From assembly GCA_023409995.1 (NCBI GenBank), contig JAEYQN010000010.1, positions 1-38,061 of the forward strand: DNA of 38,061 nucleotides, read 5' to 3'. Under the pieces are notes generated by a model. That model saw nothing but the letters and a program-made list of their open reading frames with translations, did no database searches and had not been told where the DNA came from. Made by a program: the position numbers and the translations under genes. This stretch comes from Cyanobacteria bacterium OH_CBB_238 (lineage in GTDB: Bacteria; Cyanobacteriota; Vampirovibrionia; Gastranaerophilales; Gastranaerophilaceae). Positions 8,379 to 16,823 of the stretch are shown one piece after another. Numbering within the stretch: the stretch's first letter is position 1; every line of letters begins with the position of its first letter.

Positions 8379-8534
8379 TTATTTTTTATTATAGATGCTT
8401 TCTGGGTGATTTGTATTAGACAGTATTATTTCTTGATACTCATTTTTGTCTATATCAAGCCCTTTTATCCCTTTTTCAAAGAGATTATTATTTTTGCTTT
8501 TATTTTTTATAGAATATTTTTTTTGTATATCCAT
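8379..8534 (-). CDS. Small ORF leading the TPM/LemA operon (51 residues, uncharacterised)
   Basis: This ORF is short. It begins MDIQKKYSIKNK and ends PESIYNKK, and is lysine/asparagine-rich, hydrophilic and has no signal peptide or membrane segment. Support: a strong ribosome site GTGAGG 7 bases before the ATG, much like that of the TetR gene; a stop only 14 bases before the TPM gene, which lacks its own ribosome site; and a promoter-like sequence just upstream. No homology is recognised. It could be a genuine small protein, a leader ORF that couples translation, or a chance ORF in AT-rich DNA. I favour a translated ORF. Confidence 0.5.
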   Translation of the reverse strand: MDIQKKYSIKNKSKNNNLFEKGIKGLDIDKNEYQEIILSNTNHPESIYNKK

Positions 8535-8551
8535 AATTGTCCTCACTAGTT

Positions 8552-8581
8552 ATTATAAAACGACTAGTACCAAAGTGTCTA
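8552..8581 (-). promoter_or_regulatory. Promoter candidate for the sORF-TPM-NTase-LemA operon
   Basis: The minus strand carries -35 TAGACA (8581-8576), an 18-base spacer and a perfect -10 TATAAT (8557-8552). Two copies of ACTAGT (8545-8550 and 8563-8568) bracket the -10 box and might be a regulator site. The predicted transcript start lies only about 11 bases before the small ORF, so the 5' leader would be very short. Confidence 0.45.
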
Positions 8582-8586
8582 ATTGT

Positions 8587-8616
8587 TTGCATATTGAAAT
8601 CAAATAATATTATAAA
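8587..8616 (+). promoter_or_regulatory. Promoter candidate for the bcsC-bcsZ-bcsA operon
   Basis: -35 TTGCAT (8587-8592), 18-base spacer and -10 TATAAA (8611-8616) lie 24 bases before the bcsC ATG, which has a GGGG ribosome site. It is back-to-back with the promoter of the TPM operon. Confidence 0.4.
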
Positions 8617-8639
8617 TAAGCTAATAGATTTGGGGCAAT

Positions 8640-11600
8640 ATGAGAAAAATACTAATTTTTTTACTAATTTTTTCTTGTTTTTCATTGCAACCAATATCTG
8701 CGGTTTCTATCAAAAAAGATTATAAAAATAAATTCCTTAGAGAAGCAAAATCAGCTGAACGTAGACACGATGATAAGGCGGCTTTCCATTTATATGAAAA
8801 AGCCATATATTATTATCCACGTGATATAAATATTTTACTGTCATATGCTGAATTTTGTGAAAAAAACAAATACTATGCAAAAGCATCAGAGCTGTACTCG
8901 TTAGTCTATACAATGACAAATGATGCGAATCATCTTTACCATAAATATTTATCAATTCTCTCAAATGGAGAAGTTTCCGCTGAGCAGATAAAATCTATTA
9001 ACTCTGATAAACGCTTTTCTAGGCACCAAAAAATTAATTTTTATAATCTGGAAATTGCTGCATTTGGTGGTACTAAAAATATTAAGGAAATTAATACTGT
9101 ATGCTCATATTTAAAAATGTCGGAATTGAATAAATCTACAGCAAATAAGTGTGCTTTAGCTAGTGAAAAATTAGGCAATAAAAATATCGCATTAAAATAT
9201 TATTTGAGAGCCCACGAAATTGAACCTAGAGATGTTGAGCATGTTAAAAAAGTACTAAGCATTGCTGAAGAAAAAAATGATGCAAAACTTCAGGAAGAGT
9301 TTATAAAAAAGTTTATATCAATTAATCCCAAAGATAAGGGATTAAAAGATAAGCTGGGCGGATTTTATATAAAAAATAAAAGGTTTCATGAGGCTTCAAC
9401 TGTATATGAAGCACTTATGGCTTCTGGAGAGCTGAACGAACATATTAAAAACAATTATGCATATTCAATGTATATGCTAAACCCCAAAGGTAAATTTAAA
9501 AACCCATATTTGCTACCTAAAAAAGAAGCAACTTCTCAGACTGCTAATGAATCTTCCGGAAACGAAAATCAAAAAATATCACAAGATTCAAATAAATATT
9601 CAAAGAGAATTGTTTTTAAACCCAAACCTCCATCTAAAGAAGATATAATGTATTCGTATCTTAGGAAAAAACAATATTTAAATGCACAAAAACTACTAGA
9701 TGAATTATTGGATGAAAAGCCTGAAAATTTAAAATTAATAAGGCTTAGAGCAGACGTAGCTCTTGAGCAAAAAGATTATAGTAATGCGGCAAAATATCTT
9801 TCATTATACAAAAACAAAGTTGGTCGACTTTCAAAACAAGATAGTCGTACTTTGGCATATGCCTATGCTGAATTAGGAGACTTAAACTCTTCCGTTAATC
9901 TTTTGGAAGAGTTGTTTCAAGAAAATAAATCAGATAAAGAATTGTTAGAGTCTATCATTGGCTATTCAATGGAGTTAAAAGACTGGGATAGAGCTTTAAA
10001 ATATGTAAATATTGGATTGATGTCTTCTCCTCACTCTGAAGAGTTATTAAGGGCACAAGGTGACTTATATTCTGCTAAAAAAGATTTTAGTAACGCGGTA
10101 GCATCGTATGAAAAGCTTGTAAAAATCTATCCAAAAAAAGATTATATAATTACTCTTACCGGTTTATACCTGGCTACAAATGAGTTTGCTAAAGCGGAAA
10201 ATATTATCTCTCAACTTTATTCTCAAGATAAAAATGATACAAAAGTTTCATCATTGTATTTATCTTCATTAATGGCAAATCAAAAAACTTATAAAGCGTA
10301 TAATGTTGCAAAAGAAAGTGAGCTCTTGGATACGCGGGATGGATATCTTGTCCAGGGCGATGTTTCTATGGAGTTGAAGATGTATTCTGATGCTCAGTGC
10401 TTTTACTCTAAGGCAAGAGATCTTGATCCGAAAGACGAAATTATTAATGTAAAATTAGCTGACTCACTTAGGTCACAAAAACAGTTTTTTGATGCTGAAA
10501 AAATATACAAATCAGTGCTTGACGACAAGTCAGATTCAAAGATGGCGCAGATGGGACTTGGTTATTTAGAAATGGATAGAAAGCGGTTTGCAAATTCAAG
10601 GTCCGAGTTTTGCAAGGTTCTCGGAAGAAATCCTGATGATCAAGATGCAAAGAAAGGTTATGTATACTCATATATTGCCAATGCAGATAATATTATGGCT
10701 TTAAGAGAAATGAAAGGAATGCCAGTAGATGATGATTTGGCTTATACTCGTGGGCAGACTTACTACGACATGAGTATGTTTTCAAATGCTCAAGATAGCA
10801 TAAAAGGTGTTTTCTCTCCTGAGTCCCGAAAATTACTGCAAAAAACCAGACGAGAAAGAGCCTGGATTATACAACCTAACTATATGTTTTTAAACCAACA
10901 ATTATCTGATAGCTTTGATTTAGATGCAAATAAAGTTGGGGTATTATCTTCGAAATATGTTGGAAATAACATAAATATTTTTACTGACTATAACATGTAT
11001 ATTTATAGTTCTGGAGCTATTCAAAATGGGCATAAACTTAATAATGTTACTAACGAGTTTAGGGTTGGAGCAGAAGGCCGTCCTTTACCAAAATTTGCAT
11101 TTCGAGGAGATCTGGGAGGTAAGTTTTATCAAGAATTTGGGGAAATGTTGATAACTGATAGTTGGGTTAAATATTATCCCAACGACAGGTTGAATTTTAA
11201 GCTCGGATTCAAGAGAAACAACCTTGAACAATCATATGTTTCCGCAGTAGGTGCATTTATTGATGGTGTTTATACAGGACAGGTCCCGGACAATAAGGCT
11301 TATCTTGAATATGAAGCTAGACACAAAACTCGTTTTTATTCATTCGGCAGGGCTGCTGTTGGTGTTATGGGTGGTAAAAACTTGGTAGCTAATCCTTATA
11401 CAGAAGCAATGTTGGGTGGTGGATGTGTTATATATGACAATAAAGAAAATAAATTTTTAAAAAAAGCAAATTTTGATCTTGTTTCTTATAATTCCCACTA
11501 TAGTCATGATCTGTTAGACCTTTATAGTAACAATGGAAAATTGTATGGTGGTTATTGGAGTCCACAATTTTTTAGTGCAAATACAGCGAATCTTAAACTA

Positions 11601-11840
11601 GAAGGAAATACAAAAAATGAAAAGCTTTTTTATGGCGTAAGAGGCTTTGTCGGTTCTCAGTTGGCATATGACCCATACATCAATGATACCGCATTCGGAG
11701 TTTCTGTCTTTGTCTTATTAAATATGAATGATCATGCGGCGTTTAGGGCTGAATATAACTATTACAATTACGCACAACTTAGAAAAGATCAAGTATTTGT
11801 TAGCTTTATCTTAAGGGGGTTTAAAAGTGTTAAAAATTAA
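8640..11840 (+). CDS. bcsC: BcsC-like TPR and outer-membrane beta-barrel exopolysaccharide exporter
   Basis: This 1066-residue protein has a signal peptide (1-21, ending PISA). A long array of TPR-like helical repeats (about 30-735) follows, interrupted by a low-complexity linker near 290-325, and then a C-terminal domain (about 738-1066) rich in alternating aromatic strands. That domain begins WIIQPNYMFLNQQLSDSFDL and ends in strands such as AFRAEYNYYNYAQL and VFVSFILRGF. This is the layout of BcsC (and of PgaA). The following GH8 hydrolase and PilZ-containing synthase decide for a cellulose-type system. It would form the periplasmic scaffold and outer-membrane exit for the polymer. The last 14 bases overlap bcsZ. 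Sequence drift from proteobacterial BcsC is large, so the family call rests partly on context. Confidence 0.82.
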   Translation: MRKILIFLLIFSCFSLQPISAVSIKKDYKNKFLREAKSAERRHDDKAAFHLYEKAIYYYPRDINILLSYAEFCEKNKYYAKASELYSLVYTMTNDANHLYHKYLSILSNGEVSAEQIKSINSDKRFSRHQKINFYNLEIAAFGGTKNIKEINTVCSYLKMSELNKSTANKCALASEKLGNKNIALKYYLRAHEIEPRDVEHVKKVLSIAEEKNDAKLQEEFIKKFISINPKDKGLKDKLGGFYIKNKRFHEASTVYEALMASGELNEHIKNNYAYSMYMLNPKGKFKNPYLLPKKEATSQTANESSGNENQKISQDSNKYSKRIVFKPKPPSKEDIMYSYLRKKQYLNAQKLLDELLDEKPENLKLIRLRADVALEQKDYSNAAKYLSLYKNKVGRLSKQDSRTLAYAYAELGDLNSSVNLLEELFQENKSDKELLESIIGYSMELKDWDRALKYVNIGLMSSPHSEELLRAQGDLYSAKKDFSNAVASYEKLVKIYPKKDYIITLTGLYLATNEFAKAENIISQLYSQDKNDTKVSSLYLSSLMANQKTYKAYNVAKESELLDTRDGYLVQGDVSMELKMYSDAQCFYSKARDLDPKDEIINVKLADSLRSQKQFFDAEKIYKSVLDDKSDSKMAQMGLGYLEMDRKRFANSRSEFCKVLGRNPDDQDAKKGYVYSYIANADNIMALREMKGMPVDDDLAYTRGQTYYDMSMFSNAQDSIKGVFSPESRKLLQKTRRERAWIIQPNYMFLNQQLSDSFDLDANKVGVLSSKYVGNNINIFTDYNMYIYSSGAIQNGHKLNNVTNEFRVGAEGRPLPKFAFRGDLGGKFYQEFGEMLITDSWVKYYPNDRLNFKLGFKRNNLEQSYVSAVGAFIDGVYTGQVPDNKAYLEYEARHKTRFYSFGRAAVGVMGGKNLVANPYTEAMLGGGCVIYDNKENKFLKKANFDLVSYNSHYSHDLLDLYSNNGKLYGGYWSPQFFSANTANLKLEGNTKNEKLFYGVRGFVGSQLAYDPYINDTAFGVSVFVLLNMNDHAAFRAEYNYYNYAQLRKDQVFVSFILRGFKSVKN

Positions 11841-12933
11841 TTTAATTGCGTTAACATTAGTCTTACTTATATTTTTAGTTGTATTTTCACGTTCGTGTTC
11901 TTTTGGAAATTCAAGAGATTTACCAAGAATGTACGAACTGTACAAACGTGATTATATGAGTAAAGATGGTCGAATTATGGACCCTAAAATTAATAATTCG
12001 ACTACATCTGAAGGTCAAGCTTATATGCTTATGAGGAGCGTTGCTTCAGATGATAAGCAAACTTTTGATCTTGTATATAAATGGACTGAAGAACATTTAA
12101 AAAGGCAAGATAATTTGTTTAGTTGGTTATGGGGAATGAACACTCATGGCAAAAATGGAATTATAGATGACAATTCTGCTTCTGATGCTGATGTTGATAT
12201 TGCATTTGCTTTAATAATAGCGTATCAAAACTGGCATGATGACAAATATTTAATTGAAGCTAAAAAAATAATTAGCTCCATTTGGAACTATGAAATCAAA
12301 AATATTGATGGCTATAATATCCTTATGCCTGGAGTTATACAGGCTTGTTGCAAGGATAAAATAGAAATTAATCCGTCATATTTTTCGCCATATGCATTTA
12401 AATTATTTCAAATGTATGACAAAACAAATGATTGGAATAGTTTAGTAGAGTCATCATATTATTTTTTAGAAAAATCCATGGATAAGACAGCTACAGGGCT
12501 TCCTCCAAATTGGTTTTTAGTTCAGGGTAATCAAATTATTTTGGAAGACTCTGCAAGAAGTGATTTTTCTTACGATGCTGTGAGAGTTTTTCCAAGATAC
12601 TATTTGGACTATATTGCGACTGGAGATAAAAGAACTTTGGCTATTTTGCAAAAATCAGCATTCTTTATTTCTAAATGGAAAGAAGATGGAAAGCTCTTTG
12701 TAAACTATAGGTCTAATGGGGAGCTTAGGGATAAAGACAGATTTATTGGATCTATTGCTGTCCTTGTGCCTGCTATTTCATTAAGCGATAAAATGGTGGC
12801 TTTTGATATATATACTAAGGAGGTTTTACCGTATATAAATAATCCTACATATTGGAGTATTGTTCCTGATTACTATGGTAAAAACTTACTTTGGTTTGGT
12901 TGCTATTTGTATGGGTTAGATAATGCTCAATAA
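11827..12933 (+). CDS. bcsZ: Glycosyl hydrolase family 8 endoglucanase (BcsZ-like)
   Basis: This 368-residue GH8 enzyme has an N-terminal hydrophobic segment (5-21) that serves as signal or anchor. The GH8 landmarks are all present: TTSEGQAYMLM with the general acid E62, WLWG (100-103), SASDADVDIA with D120/D122, INPSY (181-185), and SYDAVRV (248-254). In cellulose operons BcsZ trims beta-1,4-glucan in the periplasm and is needed for normal export. The GTG start is supported by a very strong ribosome site (AAGGGGG, 7 bases ahead) inside the end of bcsC. Its stop overlaps bcsA by 11 bases. A cysteine at 24 (FSRSC) is not a good lipobox. Confidence 0.92.
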   Translation: MLKINLIALTLVLLIFLVVFSRSCSFGNSRDLPRMYELYKRDYMSKDGRIMDPKINNSTTSEGQAYMLMRSVASDDKQTFDLVYKWTEEHLKRQDNLFSWLWGMNTHGKNGIIDDNSASDADVDIAFALIIAYQNWHDDKYLIEAKKIISSIWNYEIKNIDGYNILMPGVIQACCKDKIEINPSYFSPYAFKLFQMYDKTNDWNSLVESSYYFLEKSMDKTATGLPPNWFLVQGNQIILEDSARSDFSYDAVRVFPRYYLDYIATGDKRTLAILQKSAFFISKWKEDGKLFVNYRSNGELRDKDRFIGSIAVLVPAISLSDKMVAFDIYTKEVLPYINNPTYWSIVPDYYGKNLLWFGCYLYGLDNAQ

Positions 12934-14878
12934 GAAAAATAAATTCAATCTTAAGATATTTTCATTACTATTAACCGGCATAATTTTTATATTCGGTATC
13001 TTTTATGTTGTTTTTCGTTGGATGTACACGTTAAACTTGCTGACATCACCTTTTACCAGCTTTTGGTCATATACCTTATTATTTGCAGAACTTCTTACTT
13101 TTGTTGTATTTACGAACTTTTCTATAATTCTATTTGCTCTAGATAAAGTAAAAAAAATTGTAATTGATAATAAATTGCAAAAAGATTATGCAAAAGACGT
13201 GTATAAAAATGGAGAATTGGTCTCATTTAAAAACTTTTGTCCCAGTGTTGCTATTTTTATCTGCACCTATAATGAAGAGGCTGATCTTCTTGCTATGACA
13301 ATCTCTGGTTGCAAAAATATTGATTATCCAAATAAAACCGTATATGTATTAGACGATGGTAAAAGAGATGAAATAAAAAAACTAACAGAACTTTTGGGTT
13401 GCAAATACATAACAAGAAAAACAAACAAGGGTTATAAGGCAGGAAACATAAATAACGCTCTTTCCATTACAGAATCTGACTTAATTGTTATTTTTGATGC
13501 GGATCATATTCCTGCATCAACCTTTCTTCGAGAAACTGTTTATAATTTTGTTAATGAAAATTTGGCTTTAGTTCAAACTCCACAATTTTTCTGCAACCTG
13601 GATGCCTTTCAAAAAAATTTAGAGCTTCCTTTGTATCTAGCTAATGAACAAGATATTTTTTATAAAGTTGTTGAGCCTGGTCTGAATGTTTATGGTTCTG
13701 TTTTTTGTGGTGGTACAAATATTGTTTTAAACAGAGAACATCTAGCGTCAGTTGGGAATTTTCCTGAAACTACAATAACTGAAGATTCTTTGTTAGGATT
13801 AATTTTTCATGCAAACAAATATGATATTCTTTATTATAATCGTCCAATTGCTGTTGGGTTAGCTGCTTCTAGCTTTGAAGAATATATAAAACAACGGGTA
13901 AGGTGGTGTAAGGGAAATTTGCAAATTATGACAAATCCTTATAACTGGCAATATTACGCTAAGTTGACACCTATACAAACTTTTTTCTATTTATCTGGCT
14001 TCTTGTATTTTATAACACCGCTTGCAAGGCTAGTCTTTCTTATGGCTCCAGTACTTTTTTTATTCTTTGATATTTCTCCACTGTTAGTTCTTTTTTATCA
14101 AATTTTTGCTTTTCAACTTTCGTATTTCTTTTTAAAATTTTTGTTTATACTCTCTCGAAAAGTAAATGTTGGGAATATAGTTTTTGCTGATGTTTATGAT
14201 CTGCTTTTGTCTATATTTACAATTGGTGGTATCCTTAATACTCTTTTTGTTCCAAAATTTATGCAAAATTTTACTTTTTCGGTTACCAATAAATCAGGAA
14301 ATATAAAATCTGAGTCGAAGTATATTGTTATAGTGTCTGTTATTCTTGCAGTTTTGGCATTAGCTGAAATTCAAGGGCTATATGACTTGCTGTTTGTTGA
14401 TCTTTATAGTGAGCTTGCAGTTATTGCAAATTTGGTATGGAATACAATTAATATATCAGTACTTATGTATGCATTACGTGTTGTTTCTGATAAGCCCGAA
14501 AAACGTTATTATCAGAGAATAAGAGTTGATGATGAAATAGAAATTACAGATTGTGAAAATAAAAAGCATGATGTTGATTTATACGATGCTTCAAGATCAG
14601 GTATTAGTTTTATCTCAAATGAAATTCTTGATGTTGGTGAGTGCGATGTCACAGCTAAAATGGATGACTTTCAGGCTAAAACAAAATTTGTTGCGTCATT
14701 AAAGCTTAATAACGCCACCTTGTACAAAATGATTTTTAAAAGGCCTCTTTTTTTATTGAAGCTTACAAGAAGAATGGTAAGGCGCTTAGATTCATATATA
14801 AGATTTGCTTATAAAAGACCTGATTCGTGGCAAGATACAAAACTTAAAAAAAAGAATGATAACAATAATAAAAAATAA
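12923..14878 (+). CDS. bcsA: Cellulose synthase catalytic subunit with PilZ domain (BcsA-like)
   Basis: This 651-residue inner-membrane glycosyltransferase family 2 synthase has two N-terminal membrane helices (about 10-32, 47-72). Its GT2 core carries DDG (144-146), DAD (192-194), QTPQF (218-222), TED (286-288) and QRVRW (324-328). More membrane helices follow (about 350-520). The gating-loop motif FSVTNK (452-457) fits BcsA's FxVTxK. A C-terminal PilZ domain has RYYQR (528-532) and DASRSG (555-560), the two c-di-GMP contact motifs, so synthesis should be switched on by c-di-GMP. It lacks the very long proteobacterial N-terminus. No BcsB partner is encoded beside it. Product is probably beta-1,4-glucan; another beta-glucan cannot be excluded. 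Confidence 0.93.
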   Translation: MLNKKNKFNLKIFSLLLTGIIFIFGIFYVVFRWMYTLNLLTSPFTSFWSYTLLFAELLTFVVFTNFSIILFALDKVKKIVIDNKLQKDYAKDVYKNGELVSFKNFCPSVAIFICTYNEEADLLAMTISGCKNIDYPNKTVYVLDDGKRDEIKKLTELLGCKYITRKTNKGYKAGNINNALSITESDLIVIFDADHIPASTFLRETVYNFVNENLALVQTPQFFCNLDAFQKNLELPLYLANEQDIFYKVVEPGLNVYGSVFCGGTNIVLNREHLASVGNFPETTITEDSLLGLIFHANKYDILYYNRPIAVGLAASSFEEYIKQRVRWCKGNLQIMTNPYNWQYYAKLTPIQTFFYLSGFLYFITPLARLVFLMAPVLFLFFDISPLLVLFYQIFAFQLSYFFLKFLFILSRKVNVGNIVFADVYDLLLSIFTIGGILNTLFVPKFMQNFTFSVTNKSGNIKSESKYIVIVSVILAVLALAEIQGLYDLLFVDLYSELAVIANLVWNTINISVLMYALRVVSDKPEKRYYQRIRVDDEIEITDCENKKHDVDLYDASRSGISFISNEILDVGECDVTAKMDDFQAKTKFVASLKLNNATLYKMIFKRPLFLLKLTRRMVRRLDSYIRFAYKRPDSWQDTKLKKKNDNNNKK

Positions 14879-14890
14879 TTATTATTGTTA
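14860..14890 (+). terminator. AT-rich hairpin at the end of bcsA (weak terminator candidate)
   Basis: Perfect 12-bp arms TAACAATAATAA (14860-14871) and its complement (14879-14890) are separated by 7 bases and overlap the bcsA stop codon. The stem is nearly all A/T and has no clean T-run after it, so it may be weak or protect the 3' end. Confidence 0.35.
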
Positions 14891-14963
14891 GTGACGAATT
14901 GTAGACTTTTGTGTGCTGTTTTGATTTTTTTTTTATTTATTCTATATAAAAAAGGAGTAGATT

Positions 14964-15266
14964 ATGCAAGTAACTGAAAAATTACTATTATTAAGAAATA
15001 TACTATTTAAATCATTTTTTATTGGATTATTCTTTCTTATCCTTACAGTTCTTCTTTACATGCCTTGCCACTGTTTAGTTGCAAATTTTTATCATTTTAA
15101 CTTGGGCATTGGAGAACCTTTGTATCATTTGCTTTGGATATTATTTGTTGGATTAATTAAAGTTATTCTTATATTTTTCTTTTTAATTCCAGCATTGGCT
15201 GTTCATTGCACATATGTGAAAGAAAAGGAAAAATTAGAATCCACTCAAAAAACAAGTCCTAATTAA
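14964..15266 (+). CDS. Small two-helix membrane protein, unrecognised
   Basis: This 100-residue protein has two strong hydrophobic segments (about 14-34 and 50-78) and a charged C-terminal tail (KEKEKLESTQK). The second ends FFFLIPALAVH, a pattern seen in small inner-membrane proteins of unknown function. A strong ribosome site (AAAGGAG) lies 8 bases ahead of the ATG. It starts 85 bases after bcsA on the same strand, so it might be transcribed with the synthase operon, but the gap and the hairpin leave this open. I do not recognise the family and assign no function. Confidence 0.7.
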   Translation: MQVTEKLLLLRNILFKSFFIGLFFLILTVLLYMPCHCLVANFYHFNLGIGEPLYHLLWILFVGLIKVILIFFFLIPALAVHCTYVKEKEKLESTQKTSPN

Positions 15267-15273
15267 AAAAGAA

Positions 15274-15347
15274 TACCCCCGATTGGATTCGAACCAACGA
15301 CGCACAGCTTAGGACGCTATCGCTCTATCCATCTGAGCTACGGGGGC
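15274..15347 (-). tRNA. tRNA-Arg (anticodon CCU)
   Basis: A full cloverleaf reads on the minus strand: acceptor GCCCCCG/CGGGGGT, D-arm GCTC...GAGC, anticodon stem ATAGC/GCTGT with loop GTCCTAA (anticodon CCT), T-arm GTTGG-TTCGAAT-CCAAT, discriminator A. It decodes AGG. The D-loop carries the adenine expected at position 20 of arginine tRNAs. The 3' CCA is not encoded. The first acceptor pair is G1-U72 rather than G-C. A short T-run follows the 3' end. Confidence 0.96.
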
Positions 15348-15365
15348 ATATTTGTTATGTAAAAT

Positions 15366-15393
15366 ATTATACTCTTTACATTAGATATGTACA
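15366..15393 (-). promoter_or_regulatory. Promoter candidate for tRNA-Arg(CCU)
   Basis: On the minus strand, -35 TGTACA (15393-15388), 16-base spacer and perfect -10 TATAAT (15371-15366) lie about 20 bases before the tRNA 5' end. Remaining sequence to 15565 shows no gene. Confidence 0.4.
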
Positions 15394-15565
15394 GATATTA
15401 ATACTTTATGTAATATTATTTGAATTTAGTGTGTAACTTACCATAATAAGATTTGTCTCAAAGCCCCACTATATTAAGGCATTTGTTTCTAAAAAGAGTT
15501 AAAATAATAATAAGAAAGACAAATAATCCTGATACATATTTTAACTTTTATATAAGGAACCGAAT

Positions 15566-15733
15566 ATGAATAATAATTTAACATTAGGATTTTCTGCAGT
15601 AATATACACCTGCTTTCTTTTGTATTTTTTGACTTTTGATATTTATTCACAAGTTGGTCAAGTTATAGTACTTTTAGCTTCACTTTATGTGTTTTTTGAT
15701 TTATGGGGTGAAATTAAAGATTCAAAACAATAG
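15566..15733 (+). CDS. 55-residue membrane protein, uncharacterised
   Basis: This short ORF starts MNNNLTLGFSAVIYT and ends FFDLWGEIKDSKQ. It contains two hydrophobic stretches (about 7-23 and 31-46) and a charged C-terminus, so it is probably a small inner-membrane protein. An AAGGA ribosome site lies 7 bases before the ATG. It is flanked upstream by a divergent tRNA and downstream by the flavoprotein gene 95 bases away. No homology is recognised. The combination of ribosome site, coherent hydrophobic pattern and clean start supports translation. Confidence 0.6.
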   Translation: MNNNLTLGFSAVIYTCFLLYFLTFDIYSQVGQVIVLLASLYVFFDLWGEIKDSKQ

Positions 15734-15828
15734 CAATTCGGTAAATGCTAGTTTGTTTGTTGATCAATGCTTAACAGCGTTTTATTAACGTGTTGCTGAT
15801 CTTGCATTTTTTTGTGTAAAATAATAAA

Positions 15829-16608
15829 ATGAAAATATTGATTATTAATTCTAGCCCAAGAAAGAATGGTAATTCCAAAGAAATTGCCAATATAATTGAA
15901 AATAAATTTAGTCAATTTGGTGATTCGGCTGTGGAAGTAGAGCAAATCTTTCTAACGGAATTTGATTTGCATTTGTGCCGAGGGTGCTGTAATTGTCTTA
16001 CAATTGGTGAAGATTTTTGTCCTTTAAGTGGAGATGATAGGAAAATTCTTGAAGAGAAGCTATTGGCTTCGAATGGTGTAATATTTGTCTCACCGGTTTA
16101 TGCAATGAATATGCCTGCAATTTTGAAAAATTTTATGGATCGGTTTGCTTTTACAATGCATAGACCCAGGTTTTTTGAACAATATACAATGTTGATTGCT
16201 GTTACTGGTGCTTTTGGTACAAAAGAAACGATAAATTCGTTGTCACAAATTAAATATAGCGGCTTCAATATTATTGAGAAACTACATCTTAAAGCTCAGT
16301 CTCCTCTTGAAAATATTAACTTTAAGAATAAACAGCAAATTAAAAAAATTGAAGATAAGATTGAAAAATTTTATAGCAATGTAAGAAAAAAAACTCTCTA
16401 TTCTCCTTCATTAATGAGTCTTATTTCTTTTCGATTGCAGCAGAAATCTTTTTCTTTATTAAATCCTAAAAAATATGCTGATTGGAAATACTTTAATGAA
16501 AATGGTTGGTTTAATGAAACTGCTCAGTATTATACCCAAAATGCTAAAATACCAATATTAAAGGAAATGTCAGCAAGGGCAATTGCAAATATTTTATTCA
16601 AAATTTAG
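15829..16608 (+). CDS. NADPH-dependent FMN reductase / iron-sulfur flavoprotein-like
   Basis: This 259-residue flavodoxin-fold protein begins KILIINSSPRKNGNS (FMN phosphate loop) and carries SPVYAMNMPAILKNFMDRF, the second flavin-binding block. Cysteines at 50, 53, 56 and 64 (CRGCCNC then FC) match the compact CX2CX2CX4-7C cluster motif of iron-sulfur flavoproteins, with an extra Cys54. It is probably a cytoplasmic electron-transfer or quinone/azo-type reductase; the electron donor is unknown. The domain ends near 165; the last 95 residues are less typical. No ribosome site precedes the ATG (upstream is AT-rich), but the flavodoxin start fits only this codon, so the mRNA may be leaderless. 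Confidence 0.82.
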   Translation: MKILIINSSPRKNGNSKEIANIIENKFSQFGDSAVEVEQIFLTEFDLHLCRGCCNCLTIGEDFCPLSGDDRKILEEKLLASNGVIFVSPVYAMNMPAILKNFMDRFAFTMHRPRFFEQYTMLIAVTGAFGTKETINSLSQIKYSGFNIIEKLHLKAQSPLENINFKNKQQIKKIEDKIEKFYSNVRKKTLYSPSLMSLISFRLQQKSFSLLNPKKYADWKYFNENGWFNETAQYYTQNAKIPILKEMSARAIANILFKI

Positions 16609-16673
16609 CGAATAATCTACTAAAAAATAAAATATTTATCACATAAAAAGTTATGAATAGGATTTTAACTATT

Positions 16674-16692
16674 GCCTTTCTTCCTAGAAGGC
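16674..16692 (+). terminator. Weak terminator candidate after the flavoprotein gene
   Basis: A short imperfect stem GCCTT(t)CT / AGAAGGC (one bulged base) is followed by TGCTTTTC. The interval 16609-16823 otherwise shows only a promoter candidate. Confidence 0.3.
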
Positions 16693-16720
16693 TGCTTTTC
16701 ATATTTGATTTAAGCAATTT

Positions 16721-16749
16721 TTGTTGAGTGCATTATTAAGAAATATAAA
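16721..16749 (+). promoter_or_regulatory. Promoter candidate for the amidase gene
   Basis: -35 TTGTTG (16721-16726), 17-base spacer, -10 TATAAA (16744-16749). This would give a leader of roughly 70 bases before the preferred TTG start at 16824. The -35 matches only partly. Confidence 0.3.
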
Positions 16750-16823
16750 AATGTATTTAGGCAAAATGACAAATATATTATTGTTTGGGTGTTCAAATTG
16801 AAAAGTTTAGTGAGGGTAAATTA

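Noticed and set aside
8500..8725. Two longer ORFs overlapping the bcsC start region
   Set aside because: They overlap the bcsC signal peptide in other frames and lack ribosome sites. The shorter minus ORF at 8379-8534 is better supported.
8640..11840. PgaA (poly-GlcNAc exporter) as the identity of the TPR/beta-barrel protein
   Set aside because: The next genes are a GH8 endoglucanase and a PilZ-containing synthase, which fit cellulose export; no PgaB-type deacetylase is present.
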